Shown: positions 19,150 through 28,474, numbered from the stretch's first letter. The stretch is 64,000 bases of DNA from Muribaculaceae bacterium (GCA_022508985.1 JAFLUA010000005.1:88025-152024); one strand, 5' to 3'. Translations and numbers: made by a program. Notes: a model not told the origin generated them from the letters alone.

Positions 19150-20362
19150 ACCCCCGCTTTATCGGTAACTCGATACGGAAAGTCGTGCCTTGACCCGGCA
19201 CCGATTGCTTGACAAAAATCTTGCCTTGATGATACTGCTCTATGATGCGCTTGGCTAAGGTGAGACCAAGACCCCACCCGCGACTCTTCGTAGTAAAGCC
19301 GGGATTGAAGACAGCCTTGTGATTCTTGCGACTGATACCCTTTCCGGTATCGGCTACTTCAATAAATGCCATTGCCGCTCCACCTCCCATCGACACATCT
19401 ATGCTGCCGCTGCCGTCCATGGCGTCGACGGCATTCTTGATTAGATTCTCTATAACCCATTCAAGGAGAGGCGTACACGCCTCGACCGGCAGGATATCAC
19501 GTGCCGGTGCATACGTCAAACTTATCCGCTGTGATATGCGCGTATGCATATACCCCACCGCCTCTCCTACTATTTCGTTGAGGTCGGCCGACATCATTGC
19601 AGGAGCCGATCCTATCTTCGAGAACCGTGATGCAATAGTGCTGAGTCGGTTCACATCTTTGTTCATCTCGGTGAGAGTATCGGCATCGACCCCCAGGTCG
19701 GGCAGCAGTTCCATCCATGCCATTAACGATGATATCGGGGTGCCGAGCTGGTGTGCCGTCTCTTTCGACAACCCCACCCACACCTTATTTTGCTCCGCTT
19801 TCTTCGTCGAGAGGACGGCAAAGTAGACAACAGCGATAAACGCGAGCATTACGAGCAATTGTATGTAGGGGTAGATGCTCAAGCGCTTCAACAAGGTGGA
19901 GTCCTCATAGTAGAGATACTGCGAAATGCCATCGGCGATATTTATTTCGATAACGTTTGGCGAACGTTTGAGAGCCTCCAATTTCTTCTCGAGGAAAGAC
20001 ACATTGCGCGGATTTGACGGCATGCCAAACGAACTACTATCGGCCTCGACCGGCAGCGAGAAATTACGTTGCTGCAGGATATTGCCATCCTGGTCGGTGA
20101 GCAGCACCGGTATCGTTGTGTTACTCTGGATAATACCTAGGAGAAAATCTATGTCGGTAGCCGGAGCGCTATCGTCGTCCGACATCGTTGACGCTGCTAT
20201 TTCCTTCGTGGCATCGGCCCATAGCTGCATCCTCTCGCGTTCCACTGCCGACAGGTCTCGTATCAGACCGTCGGAGAAGTATAGGAAAAGCGCCACCACA
20301 GCCACCGAGGCTATGAGGAAGGCAATCTTGCCATATCTCCGCAATTCGTAGATGTTTGCCAC
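19148..20362 (-). CDS. Membrane sensor histidine kinase (orphan)
   Basis: About 404 residues: an N-terminal membrane helix, a periplasmic sensor region of about 130 residues, a second helix (IQLLVMLAFIAVVYFAVL), the phospho-acceptor motif SKETAHQLGTPISSLMAW, and a HATPase_c domain with N box ENLIKNAVDAM, G1 VADTGKGIS and G2 RGWGLGLTLAKRIIEQY. It should autophosphorylate on the histidine, but no response regulator is adjacent. The start is taken as GTG 20362: a longer frame opens at TTG 20386, but that codon lies inside the -7 element of a strong promoter match, so it is probably not transcribed. Flanking direct repeats suggest acquired or rearranged DNA. Confidence 0.88.
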   Translation of the reverse strand: MANIYELRRYGKIAFLIASVAVVALFLYFSDGLIRDLSAVERERMQLWADATKEIAASTMSDDDSAPATDIDFLLGIIQSNTTIPVLLTDQDGNILQQRNFSLPVEADSSSFGMPSNPRNVSFLEKKLEALKRSPNVIEINIADGISQYLYYEDSTLLKRLSIYPYIQLLVMLAFIAVVYFAVLSTKKAEQNKVWVGLSKETAHQLGTPISSLMAWMELLPDLGVDADTLTEMNKDVNRLSTIASRFSKIGSAPAMMSADLNEIVGEAVGYMHTRISQRISLTYAPARDILPVEACTPLLEWVIENLIKNAVDAMDGSGSIDVSMGGGAAMAFIEVADTGKGISRKNHKAVFNPGFTTKSRGWGLGLTLAKRIIEQYHQGKIFVKQSVPGQGTTFRIELPIKRG

Positions 20363-20383
20363 GCCTATCTTGTTTCTCTGATG

Positions 20384-20415
20384 CAAAATTAATTAAATGC
20401 CGCATACTTTGCAAA
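20384..20415 (-). promoter_or_regulatory. Promoter of the histidine kinase gene
   Basis: Reverse-strand TTTG (20415-20412), 20-bp spacer, TAATTTTG (20391-20384). Predicted start near 20377 leaves a leader of about 15 nt to the GTG at 20362. Confidence 0.7.
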
Positions 20416-20501
20416 TTTCCAGCCGCGTCACTATGTGGTCTTCGCCCCACGTCCCACTGCCTCCTCACGGGTCGCCTCGGAGAGACGACAATAAGGAAAC
20501 C

Positions 20502-20602
20502 CCCAGTCGATAGGCTGGGGTCTGCTGCGACATCGCATATAAACATGTCGAGTCGGAGATTCGACAATGTCCCCACCGACATTGTCGGCTCGCCGAGCCT
20601 TA
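20502..20602. repeat. Hairpin-rich intergenic segment upstream of the histidine kinase
   Basis: Three short inverted repeats follow one another between the kinase and polA: CCCCAG/CTGGGG (20502-20521), CGACAATGTC/GACATTGTCG with a 6-nt loop (20562-20587), and GGCTC/GAGCC just after (about 20587-20599). The second contains the right copy of the 25-nt direct repeat (20547-20571). None has a convincing T-run, so they look more like REP-type or decayed mobile DNA than simple terminators, though one may end polA transcription. Confidence 0.55.
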
Positions 20603-20641
20603 TTTACCGCCAAATGGAAAAGCCTCGGAGCGGGCTACGTC

Positions 20642-23416
20642 TTAATGTGCCTCGAGCCAATTGTCACCGACGCCGGCGGCGACTACCATGGGCACGCGAC
20701 CGGAGTAGGCGCCTTCCATCGTTTTCACCACTACCTCGCGTAAGAGATCCAACTCCTCGGGATAGACGTTGAACACCAATTCGTCGTGAACCTGCAGAAT
20801 CATCTTTGAGCGCAGACCGAGACGCTTTATCTCGGCGTCGAGCCTTACCATAGCCACCTTGATAATATCGGCGGCGCTACCTTGCAAGGGCGCGTTGATG
20901 GCGTTTCGCTCGGCATAAGAGCGGACGGTGTTGCTCCGCGACGTGATATCGGGGAGGTATCGGCGACGTCCCAAGATAGTTGAAACATAGCCGTCTACGC
21001 GGGCCTGCTCTATTGCTTTTTGCATATAAGCGGCAACACCCGGGTATGTAGTTAAATATCCGTCGATGAGCTGTTTAGCCTCAGCTCGTGGTATGGCGAG
21101 ACGCTCCGACAAACCGAAGGCGGAGATGCCATAAATGATTCCAAAATTGGCCGTCTTGGCATTTCGCCGCTGATTATCAGACACTTCCAATATCGGCAAA
21201 TGATAAATTTTGGCTGCAGTCGAGCGATGTATATCTTCACCCGAAAGAAAAGCCTCGATCATGGTGGCATCGCCACTCAAGTCGGCCATCAGGCGCAATT
21301 CTATCTGAGAATAGTCGGCCGACAACATAACACACCCATTATCAGGTACAAAGGCTCGTCGGATATCGCGACCATCGGCCGTACGGATAGGTATGTTCTG
21401 CAGGTTAGGATTAGCCGATGAGATGCGTCCTGTGGCCGTAACAGTCTGATTATAGGTCGTATGCAATTTTCCCGTCGCCGGATTTATCAACTTGGGCAAA
21501 GCCTCAACATAGGTAGCCAACAGTTTGCGCAACCCTCTTATGTCAAGAATAAGCTGCACCAAAGGCACATCCCTACTATATTTTTCCAACACATCTTCAG
21601 CTGTCGACCATGCTCCCCCCTTAGTCTTCCTCGCTTTGGGATCTATTTTAAGTTCATCGAAAAGAATCTGACCGACCTGCATTGGAGAGCTCACATTGAA
21701 AGGCCGTCCTGCAATCTGATAGGCCTTAGACTCGAGTTCGGCGAGCCGCTCCGTTAGCGTGGCGGCAAGGCGACGGAGCTCAGCGGTGTCGATGCGAACG
21801 CCCTCCCACTCCATCGATGCCAACACCGACACGAAAGGCAGCTCGACATCATTAAGCAGAGATAACTGGCCCTTTTGCGTGGCCTCATCAACGAGCAAAG
21901 GCATCAGTTGCAACACCAAGACAGCCGTCTCGCACATAGCTCCAAGAGGGTCGAGAGGCGCCGTTTTACGTTCTGCCGGCGCCATAGAGTAGTCATAACT
22001 CGTATATGAAAGATACGACATCGCCAAGACGCTCAAGTCGTGTTTCTGCTCTGGCTGGCACAGATAGTGCGCCACCGAAACATCAAACCAAGAAGCTTTT
22101 GTAAACTCAATGCCAAAACGACGGAGAATAAGCATATCGCGCTTGATGTCGGCGCCCACGATTGTTACCTGCGAGTTAAATAGCGTGCGCAAGCAATCGA
22201 TTATAGCGCCACGCGCCTCCGTGGTGTCGGGCAACGGGATATATGCCGCCTTAAAAGTTCCGGCTTCACTTTTCTCGTAGGCCAGCGCAAGGCCGTAGAG
22301 CGAAGCCGTCATTGCCTCGGGCCCCACGCTGTTTAGCGATATGCCTATTTTTTTACAACGGGAAGCCTCAGCTACAAAAGCGGCAACGTCGGCGGCGGTA
22401 TTTAGTTCTGCTGTTTGCCAATCAGATGATGCAACATTTTTAGCAGCAACCGGGTGGTCGGTCTCATCAATAAAATCGAAGAGCGACGGAGTCGCATTAG
22501 AGGGTTGAGGCGTCGCCGGAGCAACCGGTTCTGCTGAAATGTTGGCGCTATATTTTGTTATATACGACTTAAACTCGAGTTCCTTAAAAATCGACAAAAG
22601 CATTTGCGTGTCGGGGTCTTTACGGCGAAACAGTTCTTCATCAAAATCAACCGGCGCATCTGTTACGATAGTAACGAGATACTTCGACAAACGAATCTGC
22701 TCGGCATTTTCTAAGATTTTATTCTGTAAGGCACCTTTTATTGAATGGGCATTAGCGAGCAGATTTTCTACCGAACCATACTCTGTTATTAGTTTTGCCG
22801 CCGTTTTTTCGCCGACACCCGGGCAGCCCGGCACATTATCGGAAGCATCACCTTCGAGAGCGAGCAAGTCGATAACTTGTGCCGGCGACGAGATGCCATA
22901 TCGCTCGCAAACCTCTTTTGGCCCCCTTATTTCGAAGCCTTGACCTTTTATTGAAGGGCGATACATAAACACTTTATCTGTAACCAGTTGGCCATAATCT
23001 TTGTCGGGAGTCATCATATAGGTCGTAAAACCTTTGGCCTCGGCCTTGCGCGATAGAGTGCCAATAACGTCGTCGGCTTCATATTGAGGCACTTCGACAA
23101 CTGGAATTCTAAACGCCTCAAGAATAGATTTAATATACGGAATTGCGATAGTAATATCTTCGGGTTGCTTGTCGCGCCCGGCTTTATACTCGGCATAATC
23201 ATTGTGGCGGAAGGTCTTGCCATGAGCCGGGTCGAAGCAAACAGCTATATAACCGGGATTTTCTTTGCGCAATAAATCCTCGAGAGTATTCACAAAGCCG
23301 AAAACGGCCGAAGTATTCATACCCGATGATGTTACCCTTGGCGACCGCATCATAGCATAATAAGCACGGTATATTAGCGCATAAGCATCGAGCAAAAACA
23401 ACTTTTTATCTTCCAT
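20642..23416 (-). CDS. polA: DNA polymerase I
   Basis: A 924-residue family A polymerase that removes primers and fills gaps in replication and repair. The N-terminal 5'-3' exonuclease (LFLLDAYALIYRAYYA, YEADDVIGTL, LEGDASDNVPGCPGVGEKTA) and the C-terminal polymerase are complete, with motif A SADYSQIELRLMADLSGD, motif B RRNAKTANFGIIYGIS and motif C LQVHDELVF. The middle domain matches the 3'-5' exonuclease fold, but where proofreading enzymes have DxE the sequence reads IGISLNSVG (about residues 356-364). The later aspartates (IKRDMLIL, WFDVSVAHYL) remain. Proofreading is therefore probably lost. Confidence 0.97.
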   Translation of the reverse strand: MEDKKLFLLDAYALIYRAYYAMMRSPRVTSSGMNTSAVFGFVNTLEDLLRKENPGYIAVCFDPAHGKTFRHNDYAEYKAGRDKQPEDITIAIPYIKSILEAFRIPVVEVPQYEADDVIGTLSRKAEAKGFTTYMMTPDKDYGQLVTDKVFMYRPSIKGQGFEIRGPKEVCERYGISSPAQVIDLLALEGDASDNVPGCPGVGEKTAAKLITEYGSVENLLANAHSIKGALQNKILENAEQIRLSKYLVTIVTDAPVDFDEELFRRKDPDTQMLLSIFKELEFKSYITKYSANISAEPVAPATPQPSNATPSLFDFIDETDHPVAAKNVASSDWQTAELNTAADVAAFVAEASRCKKIGISLNSVGPEAMTASLYGLALAYEKSEAGTFKAAYIPLPDTTEARGAIIDCLRTLFNSQVTIVGADIKRDMLILRRFGIEFTKASWFDVSVAHYLCQPEQKHDLSVLAMSYLSYTSYDYSMAPAERKTAPLDPLGAMCETAVLVLQLMPLLVDEATQKGQLSLLNDVELPFVSVLASMEWEGVRIDTAELRRLAATLTERLAELESKAYQIAGRPFNVSSPMQVGQILFDELKIDPKARKTKGGAWSTAEDVLEKYSRDVPLVQLILDIRGLRKLLATYVEALPKLINPATGKLHTTYNQTVTATGRISSANPNLQNIPIRTADGRDIRRAFVPDNGCVMLSADYSQIELRLMADLSGDATMIEAFLSGEDIHRSTAAKIYHLPILEVSDNQRRNAKTANFGIIYGISAFGLSERLAIPRAEAKQLIDGYLTTYPGVAAYMQKAIEQARVDGYVSTILGRRRYLPDITSRSNTVRSYAERNAINAPLQGSAADIIKVAMVRLDAEIKRLGLRSKMILQVHDELVFNVYPEELDLLREVVVKTMEGAYSGRVPMVVAAGVGDNWLEAH

Positions 23417-23577
23417 ATACTCGTTGGATAAATTAAATTTTTAACATTCTATATATACGCCTGTAAACCCTAAATCTTTTCTCGATGAAAAAGGCCGGAT
23501 AATCATTGTCGGGTATTTCAATATAATTCGAGAAAGAGTTTTAATTGATCCGTTGCATCTAATATCACCAAATAGAA

Positions 23578-23626
23578 AGGGATTTGAAATTTTGAGTGCA
23601 ATCGGCACCTCAAAGCTCAAATCCCT
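23578..23626. repeat. Imperfect hairpin between asnS and polA
   Basis: AGGGATTTGA... pairs with ...TCAAATCCCT, with a second paired block (TTTGAG-TGC and GCAC-CTCAAA) inside. It sits within a 261-bp gap upstream of polA and downstream of asnS. Only a broken T-run follows on the reverse strand, so it is a possible weak terminator or leader structure. No clear polA promoter was seen in the gap. Confidence 0.55.
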
Positions 23627-23677
23627 CATACATATTGTAAATATAACTAATTATAGTGCGCTAATAAGCATGCGCAA

Positions 23678-25066
23678 TTAGAATTCCGCATTATTAGGTG
23701 TTCGCGGGAACGGTATGACATCACGAATGTTAGTCATGCCGGTAACAAATAATATAAGTCGTTCAAATCCAAGACCAAACCCGCTATGAGGAACAGTACC
23801 GAAACGACGAGTATCGAGATACCACCACATATCTTTCATCGGGATATTGAGTTCTTCGATTCGAGCCATAAGCTTATCGTAGTCGGCCTCACGCTCCGAG
23901 CCACCTATAATCTCACCAATTTTAGGGAACAACACGTCCATAGCGCGCACAGTGCGACCATCGTCGTTTTGCTTCATATAGAAAGCCTTGATGTCGCGCG
24001 GATAATCGGTTAATATAACAGGTTTCTTGAAGTGTTCTTCAACGAGATATCGCTCGTGTTCGCTCTGAAGGTCGGTGCCCCAGTCGACAGGGAATTCAAA
24101 TTTCTTGCCCGACGCTTTGAGAATCTCAACACCTTCGGTATAAGTAAGACGTACGAAATCGTTATGGAGGACAAATTCGAGACGAGGAATGAGCTCTGAG
24201 TCGAAATGTTCAGCCAAAAATTCGATATCGTCACGGCAGTTGTCGAGCGCATATTGTATGCAATACTTAACGAACTCTTCAGCGAGATCCATGTTGTCGG
24301 TGATATCGTAGAATGCCATTTCGGGTTCTATCATCCAGAATTCGCTCAAATGTCGCGGCGTGTTTGAATTTTCGGCACGGAAAGTAGGGCCAAAAGTATA
24401 AATAGCGCCCAAAGCAGTAGCGCCAAGTTCACCTTCGAGTTGGCCTGAGACAGTTAGAGCTGTAGGTTTGCCAAAGAAATCTTTGGTATAGTCAACAGAT
24501 CCGTCGTCATTCTTAGGTAATTTATCGAGCGGCAGAGTCGTCACCTGGAACATAGCACCGGCACCTTCGCAGTCACTTGCCGTGATAAGAGGGGTATTTA
24601 GGTAGAAAAATCCCTTTTCATTGAAAAATTTATGGATAGCAAAAGCGAGAGTGCTGCGAATGCGAAGGACAGCACCGAAAGTTGCCGTTCGTGGGCGTAG
24701 ATGTGCCTTTTCACGAAGGAACTCGAGTGTATGTCCTTTTTTCTGCAGGGGGTATGCCTCTGGGTCGGCAGTGCCATAAATTTCGAGAGTGTCGGCTTGC
24801 ACTTCGCAAGATTGTCCTTTACCCATCGACTCAACGAGCCGCCCCGTTACGTGTATCGACGAGCCTGTTGTGACGGGTTTGAGCTCCTCGTCGGAGAACT
24901 GAGATAAATCGAATACAATCTGAAGATTACGGACCGTAGAGCCGTCGTTAAGTGCTACAAACTGCACATTTTTATTTCCACGGCGAGTGCGGACCCAGCC
25001 TTTAACACTAACTTCCGAACCAATGAGCTCGGGAGAGAATATATCAACTATTTTAGTGCGTTTCAT
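23678..25066 (-). CDS. asnS: Asparaginyl-tRNA synthetase
   Basis: A 462-residue class IIb synthetase charging tRNA-Asn. The N-terminal OB-fold anticodon domain ([23 protein letters not shown]) is followed by the catalytic core: motif 2 [25 protein letters not shown] and motif 3 [16 protein letters not shown]. Asparagine-type specificity is indicated by the overall match to AsnRS rather than AspRS. It has its own consensus promoter and a separate downstream hairpin. Confidence 0.97.
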   Translation of the reverse strand: MKRTKIVDIFSPELIGSEVSVKGWVRTRRGNKNVQFVALNDGSTVRNLQIVFDLSQFSDEELKPVTTGSSIHVTGRLVESMGKGQSCEVQADTLEIYGTADPEAYPLQKKGHTLEFLREKAHLRPRTATFGAVLRIRSTLAFAIHKFFNEKGFFYLNTPLITASDCEGAGAMFQVTTLPLDKLPKNDDGSVDYTKDFFGKPTALTVSGQLEGELGATALGAIYTFGPTFRAENSNTPRHLSEFWMIEPEMAFYDITDNMDLAEEFVKYCIQYALDNCRDDIEFLAEHFDSELIPRLEFVLHNDFVRLTYTEGVEILKASGKKFEFPVDWGTDLQSEHERYLVEEHFKKPVILTDYPRDIKAFYMKQNDDGRTVRAMDVLFPKIGEIIGGSEREADYDKLMARIEELNIPMKDMWWYLDTRRFGTVPHSGFGLGFERLILFVTGMTNIRDVIPFPRTPNNAEF

Positions 25067-25099
25067 CGTATAATAAATTGTTCAAACTGTTTTAATACA

Positions 25100-25130
25100 C
25101 AAAGGTACGTTTTTTTCTGTAATCAACAAA
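25100..25130 (-). promoter_or_regulatory. Promoter of asnS
   Basis: Reverse-strand TTTG (25130-25127), 19-bp spacer, TACCTTTG (25107-25100), a full consensus match; the leader would be about 28 nt. The -33 part lies within five bases of the end of the upstream DUF486 gene. Confidence 0.72.
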
Positions 25131-25134
25131 TGTC

Positions 25135-25509
25135 TTATTTCATAAACACAAAGTATACCGCAGCTATAAGACAGGCAAAAGCGGCAAAATGATTCCAATG
25201 CAAAGCTTCGCCTCTAAAGAAAACGACGGTAAAGAGAGTAAAGACAATCAGCGTTATAGCCTCCTGTATTACTTTCAGTTGCATCAGCGAAAACACGCCA
25301 CCATTTCCTATAAATCCTATTCGATTAGCGGGCACTTGACAAGTATATTCGGCCAATGCGATACCCCATGATAACAGAATTACAGCATATAGCGGAGTGT
25401 TGCTGCTAATTATTTTCATTTCTTGAAGCTTCAAGTGCCCATACCAAGCAAAAGTCATGAAAATATTAGAAACAATAAGCAGAGCTATAGTGAAAAAAGC
25501 GTTTTTCAT
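25135..25509 (-). CDS. DUF486 (DMT family) small membrane protein
   Basis: A 124-residue protein with four hydrophobic segments matching the DUF486 family of EmrE-like small multidrug-type proteins: FAWYGHLK near the N-terminus, ALAEYTCQVPANRIGF, and FSLMQLKVIQEAITLIVF. The family is annotated as DMT-type but substrates are unknown. No promoter match was seen directly upstream; the gene lies between the pseudouridine synthase and asnS in the same direction. Confidence 0.85.
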   Translation of the reverse strand: MKNAFFTIALLIVSNIFMTFAWYGHLKLQEMKIISSNTPLYAVILLSWGIALAEYTCQVPANRIGFIGNGGVFSLMQLKVIQEAITLIVFTLFTVVFFRGEALHWNHFAAFACLIAAVYFVFMK

Positions 25510-25625
25510 ATCTCTTATAATTTGGAGGGCGCCTCTAAATTAGAAACTCTGAGGCACCCCCTAAAGGTTTTATGACTATCTCGTAGCTGAGGCATTGTGC
25601 CTCAAGCTCGCGTTACGCTAAGCTG

Positions 25626-27059
25626 TTATTCGAAGGAACCCATTTTGAGGTAGTTAACTTCCTCTTGAGTGAGGTAACGCCAACGCCCTCGCGGCAGGTT
25701 TTTCTTTGTCAAACCGGCAAAATACACGCGGTCAAGTTTAGTAACGTGATATCCAAGAGATTCGAAAATGCGTCGCACGATGCGATTTCGACCGGAGTGA
25801 ATTTCGATACCTGCTTGGTTTCGATCTGTCTCGGTGGCGTAGCTGATAGCATCGGCATGGATAGGACCGTCTTCAAGTTCGATACCGTCGGCTATGCGCT
25901 GCATATCATCTTCTGAGATATCGCGGTCGCACCACACATGATATATTTTCTTCTTCACATATTTTGGATGCGTGAGCTTAGAAGCGAGGTCGCCATCGTT
26001 AGTCAAAAGAAGGACGCCGGTGGTATTGCGGTCGAGTCGTCCAACGGGGTATATACGCTCGGGACATGCACCTTTTACAAGATCCATCACTGTTAGGCGC
26101 CCATTGGGGTCATCGCTCGTTGTTACGCAATCTTTTGGTTTATTCAGCAAGATATAACATTTGCTCTGCAAAGTAACCACCTTTTCATCGTATTCAACGA
26201 TATCGTTATGTGTTATCTTCGTACCGAGCTCCGTAACGACCTGACCGTTAACTTTAACGAGGCCTTGCTGTATAAATTCATCAGCTTCGCGACGAGAACA
26301 TATACCGGCGTTGCTCATATATTTATTCAAGCGAACTTGTTCGTTAGGATCGGGTATCGGCATTTCATACTCAATGCGTTTTGGGCGCGGCGTAAAGCTT
26401 TTTCCACGTCCGGGGAATCCGTTATTGTTGTATTGCTGTCGATTGTTGTATCCACCTTGACGGTTGTAACCGCCCTGATTGTTGTAGGGGCGCTGTTGAC
26501 GTTGCCCGTTATTATAGTTGTTGTTATAACCGCCTTGACGGTTGTAGCCGCCTTGGTTGTTATAGGGACGTTGCTGGCGTTGCCCATTATTATAGTTGTT
26601 GTTATAACCGCCTTGACGGTTGTAGCCGCCTTGGTTGTTATATGAGCGCTGCTGGCGCGGTCCGTTGTTATAGTTGTTATAATTATTATACTGACGACGC
26701 GGCTGATATTGACGTTGCTGATAAGCTTGATTTTCAGCGCCTTCAGCATTTTTTTCACCTTCAGCCTGATTGTTGAAATCGTTGTTTTGAGGGCGTTGCT
26801 GATATGGACGATGATAGTTGTTATAAGCCCCACGATTGCCATATCCACCTTGACGGCTGTAACCGTTATTCATTCTCTGGCCGTAGGGTCGATTTTGTCG
26901 ATACGAGGCATTTTCGCCATTTTCATCATTAGCATTAGACGCATCACCGGCTGGATAGTTGTTGTAACGCGGACGTTCATCGTTAGTTCCTTCCGACGTA
27001 TGGAACTGCTGCCCGATACGAGGGCGTTTAGGTTTTCTTTCTTCAGAATTAGAGTCCAT
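25626..27059 (-). CDS. rRNA pseudouridine synthase (RsuA/RluB family) with long disordered N-terminus
   Basis: A 477-residue protein. Residues from about 235 form a normal RsuA/RluB/E/F enzyme: S4 RNA-binding domain (VRLNKYMSNAGICSRREADEFI, QGLVKVNG), catalytic aspartate in YPVGRLDRNTTGVLLLTNDGDL, and the C-terminal GRNRIVRRIFESLGYHV. It should isomerise a uridine in 16S or 23S rRNA; which one is unclear. The first 230 residues are low complexity, rich in N, Y, G, Q and R, with a 26-residue unit repeated about three times. Such extensions are known in Bacteroidota homologues, but the in-phase tandem repeats here are striking. A -7 element (27206-27213) lies upstream. Confidence 0.92.
   Translation of the reverse strand: MDSNSEERKPKRPRIGQQFHTSEGTNDERPRYNNYPAGDASNANDENGENASYRQNRPYGQRMNNGYSRQGGYGNRGAYNNYHRPYQQRPQNNDFNNQAEGEKNAEGAENQAYQQRQYQPRRQYNNYNNYNNGPRQQRSYNNQGGYNRQGGYNNNYNNGQRQQRPYNNQGGYNRQGGYNNNYNNGQRQQRPYNNQGGYNRQGGYNNRQQYNNNGFPGRGKSFTPRPKRIEYEMPIPDPNEQVRLNKYMSNAGICSRREADEFIQQGLVKVNGQVVTELGTKITHNDIVEYDEKVVTLQSKCYILLNKPKDCVTTSDDPNGRLTVMDLVKGACPERIYPVGRLDRNTTGVLLLTNDGDLASKLTHPKYVKKKIYHVWCDRDISEDDMQRIADGIELEDGPIHADAISYATETDRNQAGIEIHSGRNRIVRRIFESLGYHVTKLDRVYFAGLTKKNLPRGRWRYLTQEEVNYLKMGSFE
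26450..26680 (-). repeat. 78-bp in-frame tandem repeat inside the pseudouridine synthase gene
   Basis: About three tandem copies encoding a unit that begins QGGYNRQGGYNNNYNNG and ends QRQQRPYNN. Copies are nearly identical in DNA, so the array is young or homogenised and its copy number may vary between strains. Confidence 0.85.
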
Positions 27060-27205
27060 AATGTTGATTTTTTAATCTTTCTTTACAGAACCACCTCTCG
27101 GCGGTAATTAAATAATTATGTGTTAGCTAAAAATAATTACAATTAAAATATTTCCATCCTTTGATGTCGTTTACAAGAAACGAAGCAAGATAGGTTTATG
27201 CGTTG

Positions 27206-27304
27206 CAAAGGTAGCAATAAAACGTTAGTTTTGTTGTTAAAAAGACTTAATTTTAATCGAAATTATTGTCTTTATTGCCGAATGAAAACAAATTGCTAAT
27301 TTTG
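27206..27304. promoter_or_regulatory. Divergent promoters between pseudouridine synthase and DAHP synthase
   Basis: Forward: TTG (27275-27277), 19-bp spacer, TAATTTTG (27297-27304), predicted start near 27311, about 30 nt before the DAHP synthase ATG. Reverse: TACCTTTG (27213-27206) as -7 for the pseudouridine synthase, without a clear -33. The rest of the 283-bp gap is AT-rich with no other feature seen. Confidence 0.65.
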
Positions 27305-27342
27305 TAGCACAGCACAAAACAAATATTTGTTATCGCAATATC

Positions 27343-28446
27343 ATGCGAATAGACCAGCTACAGCCACTTTTTTCAGCCGATATAATGGGAGCGAAACCCA
27401 TTATAATGGCCGGCCCGTGCAGTGCTGAAAGTGAACGGCAGACCCTCGAAACAGCGCAAGCCCTTGCCGGATGCGGGATAAAAATTTTCCGTGCAGGAGT
27501 ATGGAAACCGCGTACCAAGCCCGGTGGATTTGAAGGAGTTGGCGCACTGGCGCTTGAATGGTTATCAAAAGTAAAGGCACAGACCGGCATGCTCATCGCC
27601 ACAGAAGTAGCCACGAGCCGTCATCTGCAAGAGGCCATAGATGCCGGCATTGATGTAATCTGGCTTGGAGCGAGGACGACAACCAACCCGTTTGCGGTAC
27701 AAGAAATAGCTGATGCCCTATCTACTTTAGCAAGAGAGAAGAGAGAATCCCTGGCAGTTTTAGTTAAAAATCCCGTTAATCCCGACCTCGAGTTATGGAT
27801 AGGGGCGTTAGAGCGCATTTATGGAGCCGGCGTTCGCCGTCTTGGAGCAATACACCGCGGCTTCAGCAGCTATGGCAAACACGTCTACCGCAATCAACCT
27901 CGGTGGGGCATCCCCATCGAATTACATCGACGACACCCTGCCCTCCCAATCATTTGCGATCCGAGCCACATTGGCGGCAAACGCGAGTTGATAGCGCCAT
28001 TGTCGCAACAGGCCCTCGACATGAACTTCGATGGTCTGATCGTAGAATCGCATTTCGCGCCGGATGAAGCCTTGAGCGATGCATCGCAACAAGTTACCCC
28101 TAAAGAATTGTCGCGCATCATCGGTGGACTGATAATGCCTACCGAGACACAGAGTACAGAGAGTATCGGCCGTCTTCGGCAACAAATAGACAGACTCGAC
28201 GACGAGCTCCTCGATTTGCTATCAAAGCGTATGCGTATATCGCGCGAAATAGGTCGTTTCAAGCGTGAACACAATATGCCGATAGTTCAGGCTCATCGCT
28301 ATAACGACCTAATGCAGAAGCGCGTTGCAGCAGGAAGCGCCTTAGATATGTCGGCCGATTTCATACGCCGCGTCTTAGCTGCAATCCACGAAGAATCGGT
28401 GAGACAACAAATCGAAATAAACGCGGCAGAAGACAAGGAAGAATAA
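27343..28446 (+). CDS. Bifunctional DAHP synthase / chorismate mutase
   Basis: A 367-residue fusion. Residues 1-260 are a type I-beta 3-deoxy-7-phosphoheptulonate synthase (IIMAGPCSAES, IKIFRAGVWKPRTKPGGFEG, GARTTTNPFAVQEIADAL, ICDPSHIGGKRELI), the first step of aromatic amino acid synthesis. Residues 275-360 are an AroQ chorismate mutase (RQQIDRLDDELLDLLSKRM, ISREIGRFKREHNMPI), the branch step to Phe and Tyr. The fused mutase is expected to confer feedback control by chorismate or prephenate (family knowledge). The gene stands alone in front of a phosphoesterase gene 28 bp downstream. Confidence 0.94.
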   Translation: MRIDQLQPLFSADIMGAKPIIMAGPCSAESERQTLETAQALAGCGIKIFRAGVWKPRTKPGGFEGVGALALEWLSKVKAQTGMLIATEVATSRHLQEAIDAGIDVIWLGARTTTNPFAVQEIADALSTLAREKRESLAVLVKNPVNPDLELWIGALERIYGAGVRRLGAIHRGFSSYGKHVYRNQPRWGIPIELHRRHPALPIICDPSHIGGKRELIAPLSQQALDMNFDGLIVESHFAPDEALSDASQQVTPKELSRIIGGLIMPTETQSTESIGRLRQQIDRLDDELLDLLSKRMRISREIGRFKREHNMPIVQAHRYNDLMQKRVAAGSALDMSADFIRRVLAAIHEESVRQQIEINAAEDKEE

Positions 28447-28474
28447 TTCTATAAAACCACTATAACACCAAACG

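Noticed and set aside
23441..23629. Reverse frame of 62 codons between polA and asnS
   Set aside because: It covers the imperfect hairpin, has no family match and no promoter; probably non-coding.
26208..26848. Overlapping frames on both strands in the repeat part of the pseudouridine synthase
   Set aside because: Tandem repeats keep other frames open; composition (Val/Thr-rich) is that of a shadow.
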